The notes beneath the pieces were generated by a model. It was not told the DNA's origin. It worked only from the letters and a program-made list of their open reading frames with translations, and searched no databases. Both the position numbers and the translations under genes were made by a program. Positions 5,574-12,334 of a stretch of DNA of 35,245 bases are shown in pieces. The DNA is from Planctomycetota bacterium. GTDB taxonomy: Bacteria; Planctomycetota; MHYJ01; WSZJ01; JACPWG01. Each line of letters opens with the position of its first letter. Position 1 is the first letter of the stretch. The stretch covers positions 1-35,245 of the forward strand of contig JACPWG010000114.1 of NCBI GenBank assembly GCA_016197205.1. Reading direction: 5' to 3'.

Positions 5574-7790
5574 GTGCTTGGCTACTTCGCCGCCCTCGCG
5601 CGGTGTCTCCGGCCCTATCGATGGCAGGCCTCGCTCCTGCTCCTCGCGCTCGGGGTCGAGGTCGCGTTCGACACGGCCATCCGGATGAGCTTCAAGTACT
5701 TGATCGACGAAGCGATCCTGCCGCAACGGAGAGACCTCTTCTGGGCGATCCTCGTCGCCCTGTCTGCCGGGGCGGTGCTCTCCGCCGGTTCCGCGCTCGG
5801 GGCGGACTACCTCTGGGCCTGGCTGAACGGGCGCCTGATGCGGGAGCTCCGCGTCGGGATGTTCGAGCACCTGCAGCGCCTTTCGATGGGCTACTACGCG
5901 CGCGTCCGGAGCGGCGACATTCTGGCGCGTTTCACGAGCGACCTGTCCGAGGCCGAGAGCGGCTTCGAGGTGGCCCTTCCGTCCGGCCTCCTCGCGTCGG
6001 GGGAGATCCTCGTCTGGGGGATCCTGCTGGCCCGCCTCGAGTGGCGGCTTGCGCTGGTCGCGCTGCTGGGCCTCCCGCTGTGTTTGATCGGGCCACGCCT
6101 GCTGAGCGGCCGGATGACGGCGGCCGGGCGGGCGTTCCGGCTCGCCGAGGCCGGAGTCGGCACGGCGGTCCAGGAGAACGTGGGCGCCCAGGCGGTGGTC
6201 CGGGCCTTCGCCCTGGAACCGCTGGCCCTGCACGGATTCCAAAAGGTGCTGGACCAGGTCTTCCGGACTTCGCTGCGCTGGAACTACCTCGCCTACCTGC
6301 TCCAGCGTACGCCCAATCTCACGGTGCAGCTCGTCCACCTGCTGGTCCTGGCCTGGGGGGCTTGGCTCTGCTTTCAGGGCGACTTGCCGGTGGGCTCGCT
6401 CGTGTCCTTCAACGTCCTTTTCCTCGGGCTGTCCGGCTCGGTGACCGCGCTCACGTGGGTCGTGCCGCACCTCTACCGGTCGGCGGCGGGGATGCAGCGC
6501 ATCCAGGAGCTGCTTGCCGAGTCCCCGCAAGTGGCCGATCGGCCGGGCGCCCCCGCCCTGGACGGCCCCCGGCGGGAGCTCGGCCTGGACGGCGTCACGT
6601 TCGCCTACGCCGAGGGACCGCCGATCCTTCGCGACGTACGACTCCGGATCCCGGTCGGGACCCACGCGGTCCTGGTCGGTCCGAGCGGCTCGGGAAAGAG
6701 CACGGTCCTCCAGCTCCTCCTCCGGTTCTACGACCCCGCCGGCGGGTGCGTCCTGGTGGACGGGCGCGACGTGCGCGAAGTCACGCAGGCCTCGTTGCGC
6801 GGCGGCATCGGGGTCGTCTTCCAGGAGAGCCTGCTCTTCAACACGACGGTGCGCGAGAACCTCCGGATGGGCAAGGCGGGCGCGACGGACGCGGAGGTCG
6901 AACTGGCGGCGCGGCACGCCGAGATCCACGACTGGATCCGCTCCCTGCCCGAGGGGTACGACACGCCCGCGGGCGAGCGCGGCGCCCGGTTCTCCGGGGG
7001 CCAGCGGCAGCGGCTCGCGCTCGCGCGGGCGCTCGTGCGCGAGCCCGTCGTACTCCTGCTCGACGAGGCGACCTCGTCGCTCGACCCGGAGACCGAGGGG
7101 AAGATCCAGGCGACGGTGGAGCGTTGGGCGCGTGGGCGTACGGTGATCGCCGTAACGCACCGGCTCGCCGAGGCCGCCCGCGCGGACCGGGTCTACGTCC
7201 TGGACGAAGGGCGCCTGGTGGAGGAGGGGCGACACGAGGAACTGCTCGGCCGGGGCGGCGTCTACGCCCGGCTCTGGGAGAAGCAGCGCGGTTTCGGCTT
7301 TCGGGAAGGCGGCGAGGAGGCTTGCGTGGAGGGGTGGCGTCTCAAGAGCCTCCCGATCCTCGGCATCGTGGACGAGGCGCTGCTGGAGGACCTCGCGCGG
7401 GACTTCAAGACCGAGCGCTACCTCGAGGATCGGACGGTGCTCCAGGCCGGCGACCCGGGCGATCGCTTCTACCTCGTCGTCCGCGGCAAGGTCGCCGTGC
7501 TCGGCCCCGGCCCGGACGGGGAGGAGCGCCGGATCGCGGTCCGGCACGAGGGGGACCATTTCGGCGAGATGGCGCTGCTCGAGGACCGGCCGCGCATCGC
7601 AACGGTGCGAACGCTCACGCCGTGCGTGTTTCTCACGCTCGACCGCCCCCGGTTCAAACGCCTTCTCAAGCAATCCCCTGAGCTGGTCGCCAAATTCGAG
7701 GAGGAGATCCGAAAGCGTTCGGAGGCAGCGCTGGACGGAAGCGACACGGGGGGGGCGGACGGCGCGGACGCGGCGGAGGGTCGCGCATGA
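5574..7790 (+). CDS. ABC exporter (permease-ATPase) with C-terminal cyclic-nucleotide-binding domain
   Basis: This 738-residue half-transporter has an exporter-type membrane domain (about residues 15-310, six helices), then an ATPase domain with Walker A GPSGSGKST (369-377), Q-loop FQESLLF, signature FSGGQRQR (473-480), Walker B VVLLLDEATSS and switch His in VTHRLAE. After a short linker, about 595-720 form a cyclic-nucleotide-binding (CAP_ED) fold with the phosphate-cassette motif FGEMALLEDRPRIATVR; the sugar-binding Glu (665) and phosphate-binding Arg (674) are retained. Fusion of this fold to an ABC exporter is unusual; known fusions in peptide-export (NHLM-type) systems put it at the N-terminus. 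It probably works as a homodimer in the inner membrane. GTG 5574 is chosen for the 'gagagg' upstream and the good N-terminus. Its TGA overlaps the next ATG (ATGA, 7787-7790). Substrate unknown; the neighbouring ligase suggests a peptide-like product. Confidence 0.9.
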   Translation: MLGYFAALARCLRPYRWQASLLLLALGVEVAFDTAIRMSFKYLIDEAILPQRRDLFWAILVALSAGAVLSAGSALGADYLWAWLNGRLMRELRVGMFEHLQRLSMGYYARVRSGDILARFTSDLSEAESGFEVALPSGLLASGEILVWGILLARLEWRLALVALLGLPLCLIGPRLLSGRMTAAGRAFRLAEAGVGTAVQENVGAQAVVRAFALEPLALHGFQKVLDQVFRTSLRWNYLAYLLQRTPNLTVQLVHLLVLAWGAWLCFQGDLPVGSLVSFNVLFLGLSGSVTALTWVVPHLYRSAAGMQRIQELLAESPQVADRPGAPALDGPRRELGLDGVTFAYAEGPPILRDVRLRIPVGTHAVLVGPSGSGKSTVLQLLLRFYDPAGGCVLVDGRDVREVTQASLRGGIGVVFQESLLFNTTVRENLRMGKAGATDAEVELAARHAEIHDWIRSLPEGYDTPAGERGARFSGGQRQRLALARALVREPVVLLLDEATSSLDPETEGKIQATVERWARGRTVIAVTHRLAEAARADRVYVLDEGRLVEEGRHEELLGRGGVYARLWEKQRGFGFREGGEEACVEGWRLKSLPILGIVDEALLEDLARDFKTERYLEDRTVLQAGDPGDRFYLVVRGKVAVLGPGPDGEERRIAVRHEGDHFGEMALLEDRPRIATVRTLTPCVFLTLDRPRFKRLLKQSPELVAKFEEEIRKRSEAALDGSDTGGADGADAAEGRA

Positions 7791-8881
7791 GGGTGCTGCT
7801 CGTCCACAACGAGCCGGTGCTGCCGCCGTCGCACCCCGAGGCCGACGCGGAGCACGAGATTCGGGATACGGTGGCGACCGTAGCAACGCGGCTGGCCGTC
7901 GCGGGGCTGGAGACGGTCACCCTGGCCGTGGGCCGCGACCCGGGCGCCCTCGCCGACGGACTCCGCAAGGCGCGGCCCGACGTGGTGTTCAACTTGTTCG
8001 AAGGGCTCGCGGACGATCCTGCGACCGAGGCGTGGGTAGCGGGCTTCCTGGAACGGGCCGGCGTCCCCTTCACCGGCTCGGCGTCGGCCGCGCTCGCGTC
8101 CGGCCTGGCCAAGCCGTTCGCGAAGCGACTCCTTCGGGGCGCGGGCCTCCTCACGCCGGCGTCCTTCGTCGTCCACCGGCGCCCCGCGCCGCCCTGCCGG
8201 CTGGCCTGGCCGGTCTTCCTCAAGCCTGCGTTCCAGGACGGGAGCGTCGGCATCGACCAGGGCAGCGTGGCGACGGGGCCCGCCGCGTACGAGGCCCGGA
8301 TCGCCCTGCTGCTTGCGGCGTACGGCGGGCCGGTGCTGGTCGAGCGCTTCATTCCGGGTCGCGAGCTCAGCGTCGGCGTCGTGGAAACGCCCACGCTCGA
8401 GGCGCTGCCGCCCTCGGAGATCCTCTTCGAAGGGGGCGCATTGGGGCTGTGGCCGATCGTGACGTACGACGGGAAGTGGAGCCCCGCGTCGGCCGAGTAC
8501 GCGGCAACGCCTCCGCGCTATCCCGCCGTCGTCGAGCCCGGCCTGGCGGACCGCCTGCGCGTGTCCGCGCTCCGGGCCTTCCGCGCGCTGGGGTGCCGGG
8601 ACTACGCGCGGGTCGATTTTCGCGTCCCTGCCTCGGGCGAGCCCTATGTGCTGGAGGTGAATCCGAACCCGGACTTGAGCCCGAACGCCGCATTCGCCGG
8701 CGGGCTGGGGGCGGCGGGTCTCGACTACGGTGAATTCCTCATCGGTCTCGTGCGTGCGGCCGCGGCCCGCGGGACGCCGGCGGGTGCGTCGTTCCCCGGT
8801 CCCCCGGCCGGGCGCCTCCCGTGCCTTTCGCCGGTCCCGATTTCGGAGAAAGCGACATGGACGACCCCGCGGTCTTCTTGA
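7787..8881 (+). CDS. D-Ala-D-Ala ligase-like ATP-grasp protein
   Basis: ATP-grasp ligase of 364 residues. The N-terminal domain carries PDVVFNLFEG (about 65-73), the counterpart of the substrate-loop motif in D-alanine-D-alanine ligases. The ATP-binding part shows PVFLKPAFQDGSVGI (Lys146 for phosphate contact) and VLVERFIPGRELSVGVV. The metal-binding end reads DYARVDFRV (Asp277) and YVLEVNPNPDLSPN (Glu290, Asn292), all intact, so catalysis is expected: an acyl phosphate is formed with ATP and joined to an amine. A housekeeping Ddl role is not indicated, because no mur/fts genes are near and the protein sits in an ABC-exporter operon. The C-terminal 40 residues (Pro/Ala-rich) lie beyond the fold. 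It starts at an ATGA overlap with the exporter and its end overlaps the next gene by 25 nt. Substrates cannot be deduced. Confidence 0.85.
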   Translation: MRVLLVHNEPVLPPSHPEADAEHEIRDTVATVATRLAVAGLETVTLAVGRDPGALADGLRKARPDVVFNLFEGLADDPATEAWVAGFLERAGVPFTGSASAALASGLAKPFAKRLLRGAGLLTPASFVVHRRPAPPCRLAWPVFLKPAFQDGSVGIDQGSVATGPAAYEARIALLLAAYGGPVLVERFIPGRELSVGVVETPTLEALPPSEILFEGGALGLWPIVTYDGKWSPASAEYAATPPRYPAVVEPGLADRLRVSALRAFRALGCRDYARVDFRVPASGEPYVLEVNPNPDLSPNAAFAGGLGAAGLDYGEFLIGLVRAAAARGTPAGASFPGPPAGRLPCLSPVPISEKATWTTPRSS

Positions 8882-9411
8882 ACCTCGGCGAAGCACGTTT
8901 CGAGTGCACCTACGGCCGCGGCTGCGACGGCATCTGCTGCAGGGAGGGGCGACCGCTGATGTATCCCGAGGAAGTCGAGCGGCTCGACGCGAACCTTCCG
9001 AAAATCCTGCCGCTGCTGCGCCCGGAAGCGCGCGCGCGCATCGAGAAGGCGGGCTATTTGAGCGGCCGGCTGCGCTACGGGCTCCCCACGCTGCGACGCG
9101 CCGGCGATTGGTGCGTGTTCTTCAACCAGGGTTGCGTCCTGCACAAGCTGGGCGCCGAGGAGGGGGACAAGTTCCGGTACAAACCGGCGGTGTGCTCGCT
9201 TTTCCCGATCCAACAGGACGCGCAGGATCGCTGGTACGTCCGGCAGAAGGGGCTTGAAAAGGAGCGCTGGGACCTCTTCTGCCTCGATCCGGCCGGGACC
9301 ACGGTCCGGGCGGCGGAGTCGCTCCAGGACGAGGTCGCGCTGGCCGAGCGCTTCGACCGTGAAGAGAAGGAGCGGCAGCGCTCGCTGGGGGGAGCGGAGG
9401 GCACCGCTTGA
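8857..9411 (+). CDS. DUF3109/YkgJ-like cysteine-cluster protein
   Basis: A 184-residue protein with eight cysteines spaced as in DUF3109 and YkgJ-type cluster proteins: FECTYGRGCDGICC near the N-terminus (Cys17, 23, 27, 28), then DWCVFF (86), QGCVLH (93), YKPAVCSLFPI (113) and DLFCLD (142). Such families are thought to bind Zn or an Fe-S cluster; the reaction is unknown. No signal peptide. ATG 8857 is preferred over GTG 8821 because a 'ggag' lies 8 nt before it and the family N-terminus starts there; GTG 8821 would add 12 residues deeper in the upstream gene. Either start overlaps the ATP-grasp gene, indicating one operon and coupled translation. It is the last intact gene of that operon; a new promoter follows at 9449. 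Confidence 0.8.
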   Translation: MDDPAVFLNLGEARFECTYGRGCDGICCREGRPLMYPEEVERLDANLPKILPLLRPEARARIEKAGYLSGRLRYGLPTLRRAGDWCVFFNQGCVLHKLGAEEGDKFRYKPAVCSLFPIQQDAQDRWYVRQKGLEKERWDLFCLDPAGTTVRAAESLQDEVALAERFDREEKERQRSLGGAEGTA

Positions 9412-9448
9412 AGGCCGCGTTTGAACCCTGCCTGGAACCGAAAGAGTC

Positions 9449-9477
9449 TTGGGCTGCCGCGCGCGAAAAAGTAGAAT
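9449..9477 (+). promoter_or_regulatory. Sigma70-like promoter upstream of the TPR gene
   Basis: TTGGGC (9449-9454) and TAGAAT (9472-9477) are separated by 17 nt, with the candidate start GTG 45 nt downstream at 9522. The -10 box is the same TAGAAT seen at 993 and 20430. Confidence 0.5.
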
Positions 9478-9521
9478 CGCTCCGGAAGTTCCGGCCGCTC
9501 GACAGAGGAGACTTCGAGTCG

Positions 9522-10452
9522 TGTTCTCCACTCTCCGCGCCGCGGTGATCGTCGCGGTCGTCTGGACGGAAAATACCCCTGGGCCCGGTTGGGGCTTGGG
9601 CGCAGCCTGGAGGCGCAGCGGCGCCCGGCCGAGGCGTCGGCGGAATACCGGCAGTGCCTGGCCCTGGGCGGCGTGTCCGCGGACGTTCGCGGCGGCCTGT
9701 GGCGCACCCTGCAGCAGGCTCGGCTCTTCGCGGAACTGGAGCAGGCGCTCGCGACGAACCTCGGTGCGGACGAGGAGGAGGTTGAATTGGTGCGTGCGCG
9801 CCTCCTGGTGTGGCGGGGTGCGAGCGACGCGGAGTGGGCGGAGTGGGAGAGCCGGGCCGCTCCGGCGCAGGTCGATGCCCGACAGGAGGGCCGGGCATGG
9901 CGCTGCAGGCGCCGGCTCGAGCGATACCTGTGGCACGGTCCGCTCGAGGAGGCGCAGGCGCGGTGCGCCGCGCTGGAGAAGGTGGTCGGTACGGGACCTG
10001 AGGTCCAGCAGTGGCAGTGGTGCCTGGCGGTGCGGGCATGCAAGTGGGAGGAGGCCGACTCGCTGCTGACGGCGCGCTGGAACGGCGCGCCGGCCGGCGG
10101 GAGGCCGGTGGGCGAGGCGCTGCTCTACGGGCTGGCGTGCGAATGGGCGGGACGCGGCAAGGAGGCGCAGGCATGGCGGCGAAAGGTAGAGGAGGAGTCC
10201 GGGGAAAAGGGCCTCGCGGGTCCCGCCGCACAGCTTCGGACCGTCGCAGGTGGGCAGCCGCTCGCGACGGCACAAGGGCGCCGTGCGGAAGCTCCGACGC
10301 CGCTCCTCCTGCTCGCCGGCGCGTTGCGAGCGGCGGACGACGCGGAGCGGGACCGGTTCCTGGAGCGGGCCGAGCGGCTTGCGGCCGCGGACATGAACGC
10401 GACGGTCTTCCTGATCCGGGGTTTCTTCCGCCGCACGCGGCCCGCGCATTGA
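9522..10452 (+). pseudogene. TPR-repeat protein, frameshifted near its N-terminus
   Basis: GTG 9522 has a strong 'gaggag' ribosome-binding site (9505-9510) and begins a hydrophobic start (FSTLRAAVIVAVVW) like a signal or anchor peptide. Within about 15 codons this frame ceases to look coding, and another frame takes over with YPWARLGLGRSLEAQRRPAE, a textbook TPR helix pair, continuing to the TGA at 10452 through several degenerate TPR-like helices rich in Ala, Glu, Arg and Trp. The TPR frame has no start codon with a ribosome-binding site; the first possible one is TTG 9589 inside the first repeat. The simplest reading is a frameshift, possibly with a deletion, between 9560 and 9590. A shortened 287-residue protein from 9589 cannot be excluded. 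It is followed by a convergent gene and no clear terminator. Confidence 0.55.
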
Positions 10453-10576
10453 GTGACGATCCTGGCACTTCCCCGAGGAGCCGGGCTTTCGCGTAACCGC
10501 AATCGCACCAGTGATCCTCGGAACCGGGGGCGGCCCGGCAGCGCGCATCGGGCCTCCTCGCGACTTCAGGTCGGTC

Positions 10577-11788
10577 CTACATCGCCGCGCGCAGCACAGC
10601 CGCGAGGTCGTCGTCGGTGAGCGGGACCGGGTTCCCCTTCATGCTACTTGCGGACTGGGCCTGGCGAACGAGGGCGGGAAGGTCGGCCTCGCCGATCGCA
10701 TAGGAGGCGAGGGGCGGGATCCGCAACGCAGCGCAGAGGTCGTGCACCCAGGCGACGCCGTCGTCGGCGCGGGCATCGGCGCGGCCGGTCAAGAGACGCG
10801 CGACCTCGTCGAACCGTGCAAGCGCGGCGGAGGCAGTCGCAGCCGCGGGCGTCGGCGAGGGCGCGGTCGTGGTCGTGGTCGGAATCGGCGGGGCGCCACG
10901 CAGCGCGCGCAGATTCGCCTCCAGCACGAACGGCAGGAGGCGGGCGCACAGGGCGCCGTGCGGCGCAGGGACGGAGGCGTAGCCGCCGAGCGGGCCCGCG
11001 AGACCATGGACCGCGCCGAGCCGCGCGTTCGCAAGCGCCATCCCGCCGAACAGGCTCGCCAGCGCCAGGTCCTCACGGGCGGTTGCGTCGCGGCCGTTCT
11101 CGCAGGCCCGCCGCAGGGAACGCGCCGCGCGCGCGATGCCATCGCGGCACAGCGCGTCCGTCATGGGGTTCGGGCTGTTGCAAACGAGAGGCTCGATCAA
11201 CTGCGTGAGGGCGTCGAGGCCGGTGGCGGCGGTGACGTCCGGAGGCAGGGCGTAGGTCAGCTCCGGGTCGACGATGGCGAGTCGCGGCAGCAGGTGCGCA
11301 CTGCGCAGGCTGACCTTGACCCGATGCTGGGGTGAGACCAGGACGGCATTGCGGGTGACTTCCGAGCCGGTCCCCGCGGTGGTCGGGATGGCAAGGAAGG
11401 GCACGGAGGCGCGGGTCAGGGGGCGACCGCGGCCGATCACCTCCAGGTAGTCGAGGGGCTCGCCGCCGTTCGCGAGGATCGCGGCGACGGCCTTCCCCAG
11501 GTCCACCGCGCTCCCGCCCCCGAAGCCGATCACGAGGTCGCACGCCGCTTCGCGCGCGCTCTCCACCGCGGCCGAGGCCGTGTGGGTCGTGGGCTCGCCG
11601 ACGACCGATAAAGCAATGGCCTCCACGCCGCGCGTGCGCAGGTCGGCCAGCAGCGGGGCCGCACGCTCCGACGCGGAACCCGTGACGACGAGTGCGCGCC
11701 GCCCGAGCTCGGCCGCGGCCGGCGCCGCTTCACGCACCGTCCCCGGGCCGAACAGGACGCGGCCCGCGGTTGCGAACTCAAACCGCAT
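10577..11788 (-). CDS. Iron-type (group III) alcohol dehydrogenase
   Basis: A 403-residue NAD(P)-dependent dehydrogenase of the iron-containing family (lactaldehyde/maleylacetate-reductase-like), cytosolic. The nucleotide-binding domain carries GFGGGSAVDLGKA (about 88-100) and IPTTAGTGSEVT (134-145). The metal site has Asp192 in GLDALTQLIEP, His261 in GAVHGLAGPLGG and His277 in PAPHGAL. The usual second ligand, the His of DALTH, is a Gln here (DALTQ, residue 196); this also occurs in some members of the family. A Thr/Pro/Ala-rich insertion (about 298-320) sits in the helical domain and looks low-complexity. ATG 11788 lies inside the end of the preceding ABM gene (11-bp overlap), so the two are one operon. 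Substrate not deducible. Confidence 0.88.
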   Translation of the reverse strand: MRFEFATAGRVLFGPGTVREAAPAAAELGRRALVVTGSASERAAPLLADLRTRGVEAIALSVVGEPTTHTASAAVESAREAACDLVIGFGGGSAVDLGKAVAAILANGGEPLDYLEVIGRGRPLTRASVPFLAIPTTAGTGSEVTRNAVLVSPQHRVKVSLRSAHLLPRLAIVDPELTYALPPDVTAATGLDALTQLIEPLVCNSPNPMTDALCRDGIARAARSLRRACENGRDATAREDLALASLFGGMALANARLGAVHGLAGPLGGYASVPAPHGALCARLLPFVLEANLRALRGAPPIPTTTTTAPSPTPAAATASAALARFDEVARLLTGRADARADDGVAWVHDLCAALRIPPLASYAIGEADLPALVRQAQSASSMKGNPVPLTDDDLAAVLRAAM

Positions 11789-12101
11789 GTGCGGAGTCCC
11801 AACCGGCCTCGCCGGGGAAGAGGTTCGCGAATTTCACGCTCGTCCGTGGCTCGGCCATCAGGTCCGCGACCGCGTCGCGCCACGCCTGGTAGTGTGACGT
11901 TCCCTTGTGGCGGGCCGGGTCGTCGGCCGTGCGATAGACTTCGACGAGCACGAAGCGCGTGGGGTCGTCTGCCTGCTGCACGACGTCGAAGCGCGCGATG
12001 CCGGGTTCGAGCACGCTCTGTCGCGCGTTCTCGACCGTGGCAGCTAGGAAGGCGTCGATGTGCTCCGGCTTGACTCGGATGTGGACGTGGACGATGAGCA
12101 T
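11778..12101 (-). CDS. Antibiotic biosynthesis monooxygenase (ABM) domain protein
   Basis: A 107-residue single-domain protein of the dimeric alpha/beta barrel ABM family (YgiN/LsrG-like): MLIVHVHIRVKPEHIDAFLA, then NARQSVLEPGIARFDV, FVLVEVYRTADD and the SHYQAWR helix. Members are small oxygenases or isomerases acting on quinones or aldehydes, without a metal or flavin. ATG 12101 is used because the family starts exactly there; the longer open frame upstream runs through repeats. It overlaps the alcohol dehydrogenase start, so both may act on one carbonyl compound. Its upstream region holds heptamer repeats (12120-12154) and no promoter I can defend. Confidence 0.85.
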   Translation of the reverse strand: MLIVHVHIRVKPEHIDAFLAATVENARQSVLEPGIARFDVVQQADDPTRFVLVEVYRTADDPARHKGTSHYQAWRDAVADLMAEPRTSVKFANLFPGEAGWDSAHAV

Positions 12102-12119
12102 GGGGGGTGCTTTAGATTC

Positions 12120-12154
12120 GAGAATGGAGAATGGAGAATGGAGAGCGGAGAGCG
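12120..12154. repeat. Tandem heptamer repeat upstream of the ABM gene
   Basis: Five consecutive 7-mers are present: GAGAATG three times, then GAGAGCG twice. They lie 19 nt upstream of the ABM start, on the opposite strand of that gene. The gap 12102-12334 otherwise holds 'ttcggtgggttcggtggcc'-type sequence, which recurs in looser form at 19978-20010. Confidence 0.8.
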
Positions 12155-12334
12155 GAAGATACCGAACGACTCGTTGTGAAATTCGGCGTCTTCGGTGGGT
12201 TCGGTGGCCACTCCCTCGAGCTTGGGTGTCGGGCCTTCGCCGGGCTGGGATCGCTGCCCGTCCACTTCTGGGAAGGTCATGGAGACTTTCGCCACGCCCG
12301 CCACGCTCGCAGCGACTCGTTGCTTGACCGGCCC

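Noticed and set aside
5556..7886. 776-codon open frame on the minus strand
   Set aside because: Antisense of the ABC exporter, whose Walker, signature and CNB motifs prove the + frame.
12120..12154. CRISPR-like array
   Set aside because: The units are contiguous heptamers without spacers.
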